Positions 1 to 15,125 of a DNA stretch of 64,000 bases are shown here, piece after piece. The position numbers were made by a program, and so were the translations under genes. This stretch comes from Tubulanus polymorphus. Taxonomy: Eukaryota; Nemertea; Palaeonemertea; Tubulaniformes; Tubulanidae. The notes below the pieces were generated by a model. The model had not been told where the DNA came from and searched no databases. It worked only from the letters and a program-made list of their open reading frames with translations. The stretch's first letter is position 1, and each line of letters begins with the position of its first letter. The stretch lies in NCBI RefSeq assembly GCF_964204645.1, contig NC_134025.1, positions 6,267,001-6,331,000 of the forward strand, read 5' to 3'.

Positions 1-1865
1 CGTTTCGACGATCATCATCAGGACCTGGCAGACACAGTACTTCGATGTAAGGTCATTGGTTTAACTATCATTGGCACGTTTCGTAAATGAGAACATAAAT
101 GAGTGAGCAAAGTATCGGCAGTTGATTGAGACATGGGTTCGAAGGCTCTGATTCATTTTTCATGCCAGCGAGAACATTATCCAATTAATGTCTTATATGA
201 ACTTATATATGGACTAAGCTGATTTTTTATGGCAGTTTTTATCGCCGATCCATTGTATTTATCATGCGCACATTTTAATTCTGGGAATAGTGGAATCCCG
301 GTTATGCAAAACAATACACAGTACGGTAACATATGGTACGTTATATATTTACAATCGTTACGTATATAATTTAATTACACGCTGCTGTACAATATATTTT
401 TCTGGAATTGATCATCATATGATTAATTCCATTGGCATGTTAGAATTGTCTGTATGTCGTAATTTCCGTGACTGCGTTGCATCGATTTGAACTAAGTCTT
501 CATCGCTAGTTTGCTGTTTTCAGGCTGTGTTTCAAATTCAAAAACTAAGAAATGAGTAACATTATCACAGGACCATATGGTCGTATAGGCTAAAGTACTC
601 TTGATCCAACTCTAGGCGTTTGCTTATGATTTCGAAATTGGAATACGAGATATGCAGCACGCAGGTTTAATGTCCGGCGAATGTAAAGCATTATGCTGAA
701 ACAAAGCTGAACAGTTGGACTTCAGTACAAACTGTAGTTCCGTAATGATACAGAGAATCCCACAATAATGCTAAGTACTCGAGTCCGAAATGTTTCCTTT
801 GTACCTTTATATTCCGGGGGCGAAACTAAGCAGTATGAATTATCTCATTATCTTTGATGGTGGCGGCCATGAATTTGGACAACTCGCAAGTAGCTATTAA
901 AATTCAGTTCAGCCACTGATGATAATCATATATATTCACGGATCGATACGGGAGAAGACGAAACAGCAACAAGTTCACAGTCAGTTGAGGAAATGCACAC
1001 TATCTTCGCCAGCCTAATGAATGTAGCAATAAAATGTATATAAGTTGTCTATTTCTATTCGCGTCAGGCAATATTTCGTCCAGGATTCGTCCAGTCAATG
1101 ATGAGCGGTGTCTATCCTAAAAATGACTTTTTCGTGACGTGATACAATAAAAATGTTAAGCTCGCGGTGATAAACAACATTAGAATGGTTTGAGGCTAGG
1201 TATCTGGCCATCACTTTCCAACTTTGCGGTGCCGCTTATCTGTAAATCTATTTATTGAGCTAGCCCGCAGCCATGAATTTTCACATGAAAAGGCATCTTC
1301 GAGGGAAAACTAAGATATAATAGAATCGAAAAAAACCTAAATCTACTCATATTTATCTTGGTTGATTTGAATTAAGTATAGTTGATAAAAGTTAGCAATT
1401 GTTAACTTCATAGATATTATGTGTATAATATACGTGCAATTTTCACGAAATCTGAAAAACTTGCGTAGTGAAGAAGTACGTCGGTGAAAAACATGCTTTT
1501 ATTAGATCCTCATATTACTGCAGGATATTAGAGTAGGCCGAGGGAGAAGGGAGGATTACTTTAATTTATTTCTCATGCGAATTCACAGTCTGGTGTTGTG
1601 TTATTTGGTGACTGTTGTTTTCTTGGAAAACGACGATGCAAACAAAACTGAAGTTCTGTATTTAGATTTCAGAGTGGGAGAAAGTTGTCATTTGTACACG
1701 TGTATTCATTGTTTTGTTAGTTATTCCGCATTGTGTGTCGTGGTGACATGATAGAAAATGAAACTAAGATTTCTGTTTCTCGCGACTGTATGTGATTGGA
1801 TTTGTTGCGTTATTCATATCGGACTCTAAGTCCGTGGCTGGCAAGTGGGGTAGGGCTAGCGAATG

Positions 1866-1933
1866 AATCAGCGTAAAAAAGTTTGGGTCAAGATTTTGTA
1901 ATCAGCGTAAAAAAGTTTGGGTCAAGATTTTTG
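1866..1933. repeat. Tandem duplication, 34-bp unit x2
   Basis: Two almost perfect head-to-tail copies of a 34-bp unit that starts AATCAGCGTAAAAAAG. The second copy begins at 1900. It looks like a recent local duplication in non-coding DNA. Confidence 0.85.
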
Positions 1934-3257
1934 CGATATTTTGATACAATTTCAATGTTGGAAATTAAAAAGTAATCCATTCTCAAATGATTTATACAGG
2001 TACCCGCACAGTTCACGATTAAGGGTTGTTATTTTTCAATAGGTAGGTACCGCTTTTCTCTGTGAAAAGTGCCATTTTTCTTGAAATAGAACAACCCCTC
2101 ACAAAAGCTCAGCACGGGCCTGTAACTCTTATGTAAGAATTTGAACTCGAGAAAGTGCCAATCTGTAGGAAACCCACAGTGTCCCCTCTTTAGTGCTGTA
2201 ATTCAGCTGTGAGTGTGCCCACAGCAATGTGACTCAGATTAGCAGTCACATCCCGTTCACCTGATCGTGCTATATTGTGGAGTGTGTCTCGCCTCGTGTG
2301 CTTATCAATTATCATAGCATTAATCTGTCACCTTACTTCAAATGCTCTAACGGTATTGATTGAAAGAGGAAGGATGCATAGCTCTCCACCGTTGCAGCTA
2401 AACAGGAAATTTGTGCGCCGTTGATCCCTGCCCACTACATCCTTCCATATATCATAAATAGAGACTAGACTTAAGCCTTCGCCTCACGGTCGTATGGATC
2501 TTTCACTAAGAACCTTAATGTCAGTATAAGTGTACCACACACTGAGGTACGAATACTATTGTCACGATACTTTAGAATCCCTCTGAATTTAAACTACCAA
2601 AAATTTAGTTCTACCAAACTGATTTTGTTACTAAGCTTTATTGAAGGTATCTTCATCATAGTCGGTGCTTGATGTGATATGAATATGGAAATAGCAAAAA
2701 GTTCTCCACACTTTGAAACTTGAAATCATGAAATGTGGATGCTCCTGCTTCCAGGACTTGGTGAAATGGGTCTATATCGCTTCATTTGTGGTTGGCATTT
2801 GTTTAGCAGTTTCATGCTGAAATTCTCACCAGTTATTGATGTATTTCATCAGTTGTCAGTTAGAAGTTGTCAATTTGGTCACGTCCTTGACCATTAATGA
2901 CGATGCCGATGCCGATGACAACATCATTGCATTGGGTATGGTAGCTGTGACGATGACTCAGCGTTTTAGACGCTAAGGAAAGGTATGCAAATCATTCACT
3001 CAGTTCAGAGAATAAGCAGTCATTATGCTTTTATGGTTGAATGTGTAACTGATGCTGAGCAGAGACAATTCAGAAAGCCCTCGATGTCACTTATCATGTA
3101 CAGTGATGATGAGATGAAGAACTCGTTTTTGTAAAATTGAGAGCTTTTAATGTTCACCATTTACACACAGTTTCTCTTTACTTGTCTTTTTCAATTATTC
3201 AATTTTCCCCGACAAATTCTATTGGAAATAATTTAGTGTTCAAGGTGAGAATACGTT

Positions 3258-3410
3258 AGCCTAAAGCGCATGGAAACAAACATATTTCCAAGCGTTTCCC
3301 GCTGTCATGTGCGTTTGAGAGAAACGAGATACATCGTTCGGCAAACAATGTTTCCAAGATCAAACGTGTTTGTTTCCGTGTTTCCCTATGTCATCGTGTG
3401 CATTTGGGCT
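3258..3410. mobile_element. MITE-like inverted-repeat element (about 150 bp)
   Basis: The left end reads AGCCTAAAGCGCATGG and the right end is its approximate reverse complement (GTGTGCATTTGGGCT). Inside, the motif around GGAAACAAACA is again mirrored near the right end (TGTTTGTTTCC). There is no coding capacity. This fits a small non-autonomous DNA transposon; the family is unknown. Confidence 0.6.
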
Positions 3411-6316
3411 TTATGTGTGGTAATCGCGCTTTGAAGCGATCTGTAGATCTTTCGAACAAAACTGATCAACCAGACATGTTCTCAGTATCTTCATTACTGT
3501 ACTGCTGAAAACATATCATTAGCTGTAATACTATTTAGATCGGTGTCAACTATCAGCGGAATATTCCGCAACGAGCATTAAAATCTATATATGGACTCGC
3601 CTCGTTGAAGAAGATGGCTCACATATGCTAAGTGAGCTGTGATACATGAGTCATTTTGGTTGGTTGACGAATCTCTAGGGGCCAATTTGTTGTAACTTAT
3701 TATGAATTCGCATAGATGAAATCAGTCATAATTCTTAAATTCGTTTTATTCATTCCACAATTGATTAATCATGTCCTATGTCATTCCGTATTGATGCATT
3801 TGACAAAGTGCAGTGCACTGGTGGTTTTGATGGTTCCAGTAGCTAAAAGTCCTTGACTCCATTGCGATATTGCGCTGTTATGCGGATGGGTTCCCGCAAT
3901 AATTTCAAACAAAAAGTAAAACAGGATGCAGAGTCGGAGGAGCTTTTTCGACTAATGGAATTCAAACAAATTGTATAAATCTCTGATAAAAGACATTTGG
4001 GAATAAGAATAATCAATGGAAATTAAAAGTATATGTTGCCTGATTAGGCTGAGGTTTAACCAGCCCTGTATATCGGGTGCAGCATGTATATCTTATGATG
4101 TTGTGATGTTTAACAATCGTTGAGGTAATGATTTCTCTGGAGATATTAGTTTATGCAACCAGGCAGATGCCTCCCTGATTCGACTAACTATTTGAGATGT
4201 ACATCAGCAGACCTCGCACCTTCCTGAAGTCAGTAACTGTCAGTGATAGAATAATCCCATGACTGTCAATTCAATGACGACGCTTGAATTCATAGTGGTT
4301 ATTTTCAATCTTTAACTGTCCGAGGTAACCCCTGCATTTAATAGCAGTGGTTGGAGTATTTCTTTAAACAAAAGGGGTATGGAATAAGAAAACCTTAACG
4401 GAAAAAGTCAAAGCATATTATATATTTTGCTTGGCTTGTAAATTGTTTACAGTGCCTGTATGTTTAAGGTTTGAAGTCGCTAATCTGTTTCGAGTTTCCA
4501 GTGATATCATTCTGCTGCGCTGAACTAAAAATGCTTCAATTCTGCAAAACGAATGTTTTCTCAATAACTGATCGATTTTTTTCGTTAGATTGATGATGCT
4601 GCAGTATTTTGATGGGAATTTAATCGCTGATGCGGCTCTATCAGAGTGGAAAGTTTTTCATTCGAAAAATTCTGAGATATTTCTGTTATTTTTCATTATA
4701 CTCAAAAGATGGATCTCTTCATTAAACAGCCAAGCACTGCATCCTTTTTGTACACATTCAATGCCATGCAGGTCATGCTTTGCAAACATATGACTGATAT
4801 TGCTGTCTACTCTGTCACCAGTTTTTTACTGTATTTTGCCAGTGTTGCCTTATAATTGTTATTCTCATCTCTCCTGATATACTAGTTTTTAAGTAATCCA
4901 CTTTTCGAAGCTTTCTTCAAAAAGATGTAAGAATTTTTGTTCTCTAACATCTCTTAACGCGAGCGTATTGATGGCAGCCAATTCAGCGCCTCAGAAGACA
5001 GCGAAGGAAGCTGATATTTCTCAAGTACCTAAGGACATTGATCCAATGACCTGGTAGTATTTCGGCGTCAATAGTGATGGTTAGTGATTATTGTTGACTT
5101 GATGTAAGAAGTGCAGGTGAAAAACAGAGAAACACATACAAATGACCGATAAGAATGAATAAACAGTTTCATTCGCTCTCTCTTTTATTCGCTCTCAATA
5201 AAAGCACTCGCGCAAATTCTCATCTTGACTCATCTTCTTAATGAACCAATTTCACGAACGAAGGGAAAAAATATAGATTTGCGAAGCAGGTACTTCTGTA
5301 AATGTGTGCTCATTGAATTGAGTGGAGAGATAATATGTAAAACCGAACTAATGCGGAGATTTAATGTTCTGTCTGGCTTTTCAGCTTTTCAGATGTTTCA
5401 TGAATTATTGTGTTAATAGTGAATGGCTTCATTTGATTTAAGATTAGTCTATGAAACAGGAAGCGCTATGTTTATCTTTTTCCCCACTATTTTTCCGGCG
5501 ACTCCGCGGAGTAAGGTTTCATGCACTACTGCGATGCTGTAAAAGTAGTTGAGTAGACATCTATCATTTATCATTAACTGATTAGTTTGTATAATAAAAC
5601 ATGTCCATGTTATGAAAATTATTTCAATATTCCAAAAAGAAGACAATAGCAATTTTCATTTTTTGGTGTCAACCTTCCATTACATTTGTGATGAGATCTA
5701 TGATTAAAACTGAAGATGACCTTGGCGGTATTGGCTTATACACGGTTAACTGCTGAAGAAGTGTCACTTACTGAAGTTGCAATGCAATATTCGTGTTCAG
5801 ATCACAACATTCTCCTGCAATAAACTGAGAAATTAGAATCAATCAGATCAATTAAAGCTGTTCATAGTAAATATAAACAGCTGTTAATGGAATTATTTTT
5901 CCAATGAAATCGATATCTTCATCAATCAAACCTGTTGCAGATGTATTTTTACCTAGAAATCATAATTAGCTATCTATATAGCTAGGATATGTGGATGTGA
6001 CTATTTATGGATCATGCAGTTGCAATGGCATTACCAGGTCCCCATTAAATCATGTCATATATTCAGTTATAATTGAAATCATGAATTCAGATTGAAAATT
6101 AGCATACATGTATATGAGATTAATATTAGGGATAAATCTAGATTTATTGTCAATGAATTCTATTAAATAGAATTTTTATGGCGTTTCAAGGTTTAACTGT
6201 GATTTGCTGTTCTAATTGCATATCTATGCGGCAGACCTCTAGATTGACCTCTAGATCCTGTTGTTGGTTCAATCCACTGGCAGTCAGATAAATTTTAATG
6301 TGGACGTCAACTTTAT

Positions 6317-6627
6317 AGTCACGATCACATGAACATTTTTGTCCGGGCCAAATTTGGCCCAGCACAACTGACGGGAGCCAAATGGGTCCATGCCTGTTTG
6401 GCCCGACCATGAACGTTGGACCAGGCCCAAGCCAAATTCTAGCATGGGTCAAACGCATGTGAATTGAACTGGTTCTGCAAATGACTCACTTCGTTTTGTT
6501 ATTGTTCAGTATCGAGTGACTGGTTTGCGTGCGAGTGCACTCTCTAATTAGGCAGGGGCCAAATTTGACCCGAGCCTGATCCGTGCCAATTCGGCCCGGG
6601 CCAAATCATCTCCGTGTGATCGGGGCT
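6317..6627. mobile_element. MITE-like element, family 'GATCAC', copy A
   Basis: The ends read AGTCACGATCACA and TGTGATCGGGGCT, and GGCCAAATTTGGCC-type motifs sit just inside both ends. Copy B at 16979-17229 matches it in inverted orientation over the ends and the internal CTAATTAGAGAGTG-type stretch. Two copies in one window show a dispersed family. The reverse-strand open frame across it is fortuitous. Confidence 0.75.
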
Positions 6628-8108
6628 TACGGTTCAGATCGGAGCCAAGCGGTGGATATTATCGGGTTTACTGCGAGTTATAGTGATACAGATATGCAGC
6701 TGTAATCATTGCAATCACTCGCAGTCACTTGGACTGCATTTTCATGCGACTGAAGGACACTGTACTGCTGTTAAAGTAAGCTCTCTCGTCCTGTGAGTCA
6801 GAGATGAGTAGTCCCCGCACCACGACATTAGTGTCCTGTTTGTCGCTGAGTTGAACTAAGCAGATTTGTCAGCTTTTTGTTCCTTCATAAAAGGACAATT
6901 CTTCGCGTTTCATTCATTGATTTTTCCCTTCGACGCATTTCATCATTTTTTTCTTCCCATCAACAGCGTGATCAGACGGACGATGCGATTTACAACAAAC
7001 CTTCCCATATTTTTAAACTCTTCCGGTTGAAAGCGGTATTATCGGCATTACTCAAATTTGTCTGGTATTCCGACAGTTATTAGGACAATAAATTCTAGTC
7101 TACCTATCCACCATTGGGCTGCATTGTCAGTAATGAACAGTCGTTTTATGATGGGTGTATGTAATACCATGTAATGAGTTATGATTGATAATGAAACTGA
7201 TCATGTTTTCATACGGTAATTCTGAATGGTTTTTGATGGATTAATCCTAGTAGAATATGAACATGACGTTTACACTTCGCTTTCTGTAAGCGTCGTCGCT
7301 ATTATTCGTAATTGATAAGAAACTTGTGACATTCCATGAAATTTGTATTGATGAACACGGTTAAGTGCCATCCATTCTTATAGTTATTCAAATCATATGA
7401 TAAGATCAACTCAAGGTGCATTTTCGTATCCAAATACGGACCCAAAAATGTTACGGTCAACTGTGTACCAACCCCTGTATATACACACACAGATTTTTGT
7501 TTCATAATTGAATATTTTATGGAATCCACTTAAAATGGCAAGTCCAGGGGGGCTGTTTGATAGATGACTTAAAGCGACTTAAGTTAGATTAGTATTATGT
7601 TATAATGGCTAATAACACTCCAAGTCATTCCGTTTTAAAGAGACCCCAGGTACAGAAAACCTTCATTCAGTATCTTCTATGTTTGAGAAATGCTGATTTT
7701 ATGGGGAAACTATTTTCTCATTTTCGTGTGTTACCAAATTAACAACGCGAAACCAGCCAATGATGTATTATATCATATACGTAGACTGTATATGGATGGA
7801 AGGTTCCTGGAATCATAAGAGAGTCTTGAGGTTTATAATATGTATGTTGAGTGTAGTTAATGTTGGGATGATGGCTATGTCCTTCAGTCGGTTGGTTACT
7901 TAGTATGTGAACATTCCATCCATGTACTCGCTCTGTAATCCGTCTTATTCCAGTCTGGTCACCCATTTAAAGAGAGCGAGAGGGGAACCGTGTATGTATA
8001 TATGTATACCATTGGTATTGATTTCCTAAGAGGCTGGATGGTTGCAGTATAAGGGCGATTTCTATCTATCATTCTAGGTAACTAATAAAGAGTGTTGTCC
8101 TGATGCAG

Positions 8109-8162
8109 TGAGAAGACATTGAGGAAGACATGGACCTGGATTATCATTAATATCACTTTGAG
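8109..8162 (+). other. Possible 5' UTR exon of the GEF gene
   Basis: A pyrimidine-containing acceptor (TGTTGTCCTGATGCAG, ending 8108) is followed 54 nt later by a consensus donor (GAG|GTAAGA at 8163). The only ATG inside reaches a stop after six codons, so it would be non-coding. It is suggested because the first coding exon at 16171 needs an upstream spliced exon. No conservation can be judged; weak inference only. Confidence 0.15.
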
Positions 8163-11100
8163 GTAAGAAACGACTCCATTTATCCCTTGTATGTTTATGA
8201 TATCGATTTCTGACCATGATTTTGTTCATATCAAGCACTCATTATTTAGCATTACGAGTCAATTTTTGTCAAAATGTCAGAATTTGTCAAAGTAATACTC
8301 AACGAAATTTGTACATTTTTCATGATTATTCAATTTGACCTTTCCGCTGCGTTTTACTGGATGGAAACTGGTCCGCGTTGTAGACGAGTTATTTAATTTT
8401 TTAGCGTCAATTTAATCGATAAAAAACCTTTCGTCTGTGTCTTCATCTCAATCAAACTTCAGCAGGAAATCAATTTTCAATGAATAAAATTCATCAGTAA
8501 TCGGAAGTGCATCACGCGTAGTGATTTGACTGATGGGTCGGTATTCAGCATTAATTGCTTAAACAAATCGACTTCACTTTCATATACTGTGTGCGGAGGT
8601 GTATTCTCAAGAAACTAGAAATTATTCTTGGAACATCTTCAGTGTCTTTCGACATAAACACTCTTTTATTAGATCATAAATGAACAGCTTGAAATATGCT
8701 TATAGACAAAAGGGTTTGCGTGTTAAGTCTAGTCAAGGTGTATCGCGGCTTTCTTTTCTAACTGGACAGTCGTATGATAGACACTCCCCTTCTCGGCAGC
8801 GCTGTCTCCCTCTGTCAGATTAGATATAAAATAGTAGCTTCATTTATCTCGACATTCAATTATGGGGTAACTCGTGGGAGGGCGATGAATCGTTACTGTT
8901 AATGGTCATCATAAAAAGGCTTGACAATTTTAATACATCAGTTTGATTAGCCTAAGCTGCCCGCATAAATCCACCACATCTACAAACCGGTCTACGATTG
9001 CCGTCAGTGATGCTACCCGACGAGGACCATGATGCTGTATTATTCGTGGCTACAGGTGCTGTGAGTGACCATTATACTCTTCAAGTATACAATGTTGATT
9101 GACATGTCTCGTGTAAATGGTCCGATTGGAAAATACCGTCCACTGATGTAGCTAAGTGTTTCCATGGTTATAGATTACTAGCATTATGTATGCTGCAGAA
9201 ATGGCAAATTATTGTCTGAAGGCGATTCGTTCATTATTATCATCAATACCATTGGAATCCCTCTGAATAATGCATCATTTATTGTTGAGAGATGAATTTT
9301 ATTTGTAAGAAAATTATTGCGGTTAGAATTTCCGATCACGTTCACCATACGCGCCGAACGCGCGTTCACCGTATCATCCCGCCGAGAATGTTTATCGTGA
9401 TTTAATTTTCTCGGAATCGGCGGTCAAATAGTGTAACCCGTCAGTACTGGTCGAAGTATTGAGGATTTGTCCTCGTCACATTTAACGAGCGCTCACGTTA
9501 ATCCTGATCATCGACCGAAAATGTAAATGAACCAATTTGTTGAGTTGAACTGTAGGCCTGGAGTTTATATACATCCCTCGTCAAAGTGATTTGGGAACCA
9601 AGTATCGGCCAAGACTGTACGAATAGACATGTATACAGTTTATATTAGCTACTTATCATCTAATACTTGTGTCATGTGAAGATATGTCAAGTTGAGGAGG
9701 AGAATGTGAATGTGATAACTTTCCATGTATCTTCAGAGAATGTTGTATTTTTGCCATGACAGGATTCAGATCTCACGCTCTTGTGCAATATACATGATAA
9801 TTAATTCAGCATCTAACTGCTTCTAGGGACTTGGGCATTAGAAAGTCATTTGATATATTAATAAGTACCAGCTAAAGTTTGAAACGAGAAACCTTATATC
9901 AGTGCTTTATTTTCGAAGGTTTCAATTCCTGTTTTAACCCTAAATAATGATGTAGCGTGTGGTTGAGAAAGGGTTAACACATTTTGATCGTTCAACTGAA
10001 AAAAATGAAAAGCATTTCATATTTTCTCCTGAAGACGATTATGTTGTTTGTCCGTTAAATGAGACGTCAATACATGGCAGTCTCTGCGGTATCTTAAGTT
10101 CTAGCTCAGGTGCCCTTCAACGTATTGTGTTTAATTTACATCAGACAAACTTCTATTATACTTGCAGTATGCTTTAGGGGATTACAATAAGATATACCTT
10201 GTTCAACCCACCCATCTGCGCTCAGCCTCTCGTGATGCGACTAGCCATCAGCTATTACCGTCTACATAGATTACCCAACCTACCGTGAAATATAACTTCA
10301 TTTTTCTCCACGGGCGTCATTGATATATCGTAATATTTCATGTTTCCTGTCATATTACTATGAAATCATTACGGCCATTGAATCTTTGTGCAAAAATCTG
10401 TACATTCATCTCGCGACGAAAATGAGATAGCGAACGTCGTTGAAGAACTACCGGAATTTTTCGTCGGGCATAGTTTCAACGTGGACACAAACAAACGTTC
10501 ATAGTCCACGTGGGGTCTATATGGTATGTGGTCATTTGTCTAGATAGTGTGAATTCAACAGTCTCGAAGAATACAAAATATTCCAGTATATTATAACCGT
10601 TAAGAATGAGCATAATCCATGTGTAAATAATGGATAAATATTGTGTAAATAGAGCGAAATATACTTAAGTTGATTTAGTTGAAATTGAATGTGAAATACA
10701 CATCTTTCGGAGGCTTACACCGGCTTTAGTAGCTTACATCAAACGACTTAAATTGGTAGAAATAACGTATGGCTTGTGATATCATGACAGCAGTACTTCA
10801 AAGGTAGGATCTTTTGTTGTGTCAGAGTTATGGGAATGAAATTGTATCTCGGGCCCGTTATCGACGTCTGCCGGTGTCTTTCGCGATTAATTAGAATGTA
10901 GTTATCGCGTGTTACAGGTATCAACGAGAAATTGTCGTCACGATTTTTGAACCTATGAACGACCTCTGATCGACATTCGCGTCTCCGCCGTCCACCCAAT
11001 CCATCGGTGATAACACAATAATTTCCTCGTAATGATAGTAGTCATGGTAATAGCCACGCATTTCCATGACGATTGTCAAATCTGTAAATATTTCCGAGAT

Positions 11101-14100
11101 TGTTTTCGCGAAACTAACGGAAGACTGGTTCGCATTGATAGTTACCTAATAAACCATTTACAAAGCAAATTATATCGAATGAATAACCCAACGTTTTAAG
11201 TATTGAATGAAAATATCGTGTGAGTGAAATCTATCAACGGCATCAGGTGTTTTTGTGTTCAAACTGTGCACCTTAGTTGACACATTACTCATTAATTTGA
11301 GTTCTCCTTCACAAAAAACTATGTCAACATCTGGTAATTGGTATTTTCCCATTCATCAATAACGGACTGAAAAAATCCATCAATTTCATTACAGAATTCA
11401 TCAGGCACTGTACTACTTAATCAAAATACTGTTTTATCTTAGTAAATAGTAAATCTCTTGTAACGCTTCCAAAAGGAATATTTCGATTAGTGAGTGAGTC
11501 AGGCTGTGGAAAAAGTTCAATGTTTTCTTTCATCATATCCATGTATGACTGCAGAGGTTTCGTTGATGAGTTCTTCTTCACCATGTTGCATGTCGAAGTG
11601 CTTTATAAAACTCATAAAATCTCTACGATGCCATCTCTCGTCTCTGCGCTGTCTATCGATCTTACATGGCACAAATTGACGTACATTGTCCAATAAATCA
11701 TCATTTAAATGCTTACATTGTCTTGCGACGTTTCCCCATCGCTGAGTCTTTACTACGACATGGTGTCATGTCATGTTCTTTCCCACCAGTTTCAAGCAGT
11801 TCATTCAGACATTTTAGACCGCCACTTATTGGCCTTTCATTTTGTATCAGACTTGTTCTTAAAACTGTCACCGAAAGCTTCTTACGTGTACATGAAAATA
11901 CATAATCAATCCACGCTGTGGGCTTCGAGAGATGCATCTATAGGAAATAATTAAGTGTAAGGTTGATTCTGTACAGAACGAAAAAACTAATCACAGCAAT
12001 AAAAGTCTTGCATCTCTGTCCATCGGTCTCTTTCGATATTGATTTCCAATCGATAATTTTCAGCTGCAGCCGATCCGTGGCGGAGAGATGTGAGAAATAA
12101 TTCACCCATGTACTCAGCCAACATTAATATCCTTACTTAGATAAATGTGTTTCTACAAACACAGTCGTCTTCTGGCTGTCGAATGTATACCGGGTTTTCA
12201 CATGCACGCTCAGTCAGGGCAGGCATTGTGACGATATCGCGTGCGGTTTATTCCGTTACCATGGATACTGTGCCGCATATTCGGCGCCGGGCACGAAGAC
12301 TCGCAATCGTTACCTGTCCTTATTGAGACCTACTAAAAGAAATGTTGTACATATCATTAGCAACTGCGTTAATAACTGTTATAACATCGAAAAGATCATC
12401 ATAAAGTATAATGTCTTTCCATTTCGTGTGCTGCTGTAAATGGAACATTGGGTCTATTGGTCTATTGGTTGTATAGTGAAAAGACGATAATTCAAATCTG
12501 CTGATGTAATTAACAGTGGCCTCCAATGTCAATTTACTCTATACGCACATTATCTGAAACAAGTCTCAACTGTCAGTAACATCATTATTAGCTTTAACTT
12601 AAGAGCAGTTTCTAATTGCTACTGCAATTACGTTGTTACCTCGACCAGTACTTGTTCTGCTCTTGATGGAGCATGTTCAGTGCGTTTCCTACTTTTTTTT
12701 ACCGTGAACTTCATAGAATTTGTGGCAACACGCACGACTAACGGTTTTGAATTGGTTTGGGAAGAGTTAATGAATTCTAGCGACTTTTGAAGAAAAAGAC
12801 CTCTACCTTATTATATACCTAATGCATTTACATTTCTGTACTATGTCTCGTGGGAAGCCCTTAGTAAGTAATCGCGATTTTGAGTCAACCGTACTGCAAA
12901 AAGTCGCTGTCGCACTACTGACAGTGTTGTCAGAGTGTTATAAACTGAGATATGTAGTGTGAATTCAGATGAGACGGATTTGCTGTAATTACCATTTTGA
13001 ATTTTCTCTAGTTGTTAGCTTTGATGTTCAAGAGATATTAATAATTAATGCCTAAATTCGCGATTACGGCATCTACTTCACAGTTACTGCAGAGGTTGTA
13101 GGAGATGATTTATACGTTCGCAGACTAATTTGTAACCAGTGCCTCTTTCAGTACCAACATTAAGGAATAATACACACCTTTGCTTTCGGGTTTTAGTACC
13201 ACTATTTTGACAGTCTTTTTGTAATTTCATTTCCTACTTTTTTCTTTTAGCTAAGTTCGTTAAATAACCATTACCATGTCTTGGAAGTAAGTATTATAAG
13301 TATATAAAGAGATGTTCATGTTCTCTACATCTTTAAACATATATCTTATATTTAATAATTTGTGTTGAATCTCTATATACTCAACGATATATCGCAATTA
13401 TAACCTCTTCGAATTCTATAGCGGGATTGGCTTTTTGCATGCGTCTATTTTAAAAGCTTGGATTGCTTATAACACATTACAAGGTGATGGAATATGTATC
13501 TATATATCTATGAAATGAAATTGCTATTACATAAACATTTACCCTAGTATCGGAATGTTCCAAACACTTGATTGACTGATACATTCCTGATCGGTGTATT
13601 ATTGGTTCCATTGATGTATTTTCTGGTTTTCTGAGTAGTCCAGTTGACCGAGCACTCATACGCATCCTAGGTATCACATCGTCATCGCCATATCATCGTC
13701 CATTATTTCGTAATATGTACAAATAACCGCTGTAGCATGTATCATTAAAAATCATTCAACATTTAAAACGAATAACAGTCTCTCTGGTATGTATCAAGTA
13801 CGAGAAGCGTCTGCCTTTTAGATGAATTAGGATGCAACCATTAATTCATTATGTTCGGTGGAGATAGATGTTCATCTAATATTTAATGGAGACATGACTC
13901 GCTGATTCCTACTGCTATTAGTATCACCTGTCCTGTCAGATCATTCATCGTCCTCCGCAAGAAACATCGCTCTGCGGAGCCTCATTCGACAGTCGCGGGT
14001 TCGGATTTGTCTCCGAGTTAAACTGAGTTCACATTCGGCAGCGCCGGGTCTCGGGTCACATATTTTATGGTCTAGCATATTGCGTATAAAAGTTTCTGAA

Positions 14101-15018
14101 GTTTGATCAAACTTCCCATGGATGTTTGAACAGAATTTGTGCCCAATCTTCTATGGATGGTTATATTTATTAGTATGTGACAATCACCAAGTAAGGCAGA
14201 ATCGCGTAATAAGTTCAGTTAAGTAATAAATCGTTAACTGAATCTCAACCGACGGACGATACGCGATATCCTTTGATTATGTTTTGTTGTGGAATAAGAT
14301 GGATTACGCGTAGATTGGGGGCACCTATGGAAGATGAGGTGTTTAAAAAAGAATCGAACATAAGGCAAGTATTCTATATCCGGAGAGGTGTTTATATTGA
14401 AGTAATGTTTCAAGACGCTCGAGAGAGAGCTCAGAGTTTTTTGTCCCGTGATTGACTTTGCGGTAATATTGTTAGTCGCGTGTCGACGTTATTGTATTAT
14501 TTCTCCAACGTTTATTGTCGAGCGATATCGATTAACGACATGTCTTTTGTTGAAACACGTTGAAACAAGTGCTGACAGTAAAAACATTGGTATAGTTGAG
14601 TGGTCGAGTCTCTTATTCGTTCAATAACAGTAGCCGTATCACTAGTTTTTTCCAGCCAGAAGCAACTGAACACTAAATAGATACTCAACTGTGGTTGCTA
14701 ATTAATGAATATGAAGACTATTCGCTCGCGATCATATTTCTGTTTCTATTAATTCTTCGGGGTGACTCCAGTCATCTTTTGATATTTCATCCGTCATGAA
14801 TTAATCGCTATGAAAGATCTTTGCCGAGTATTCTAAACAGAAAGAGGATCCCCTTAAAGGAACATTGTCAGATATAAGGAATAAATGAGCAGTTTCAGTT
14901 ACTGTCTCATCTAATGCTACCACAGACAATACAGATTTATATGACACTAATTACTTCATTATAATCAGCTGAAATTAATTCACGAAAAACCTCATTCTGC
15001 CTTGATGGACAGGGAACA

Positions 15019-15125
15019 GGTAATAATCTCCCTGTTGAATATCCCCCTGGTAAAACTTCACAAGGTAAAAATCTCTCCCAGCTAAAAATCTCCCCGGTAA
15101 ATACCCCCTCAAGGTAAAAAAAAAA
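15019..15125. repeat. Degenerate short tandem repeat, CCCC-GGTAAA units
   Basis: Several imperfect units with the pattern CTCCC(C)nGGTAAAA follow each other and run into poly-A and poly-C tracts up to about 15148. The open frame read across it on the reverse strand (Gly/Phe-rich) is a product of the repeat and not a gene. Confidence 0.6.
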
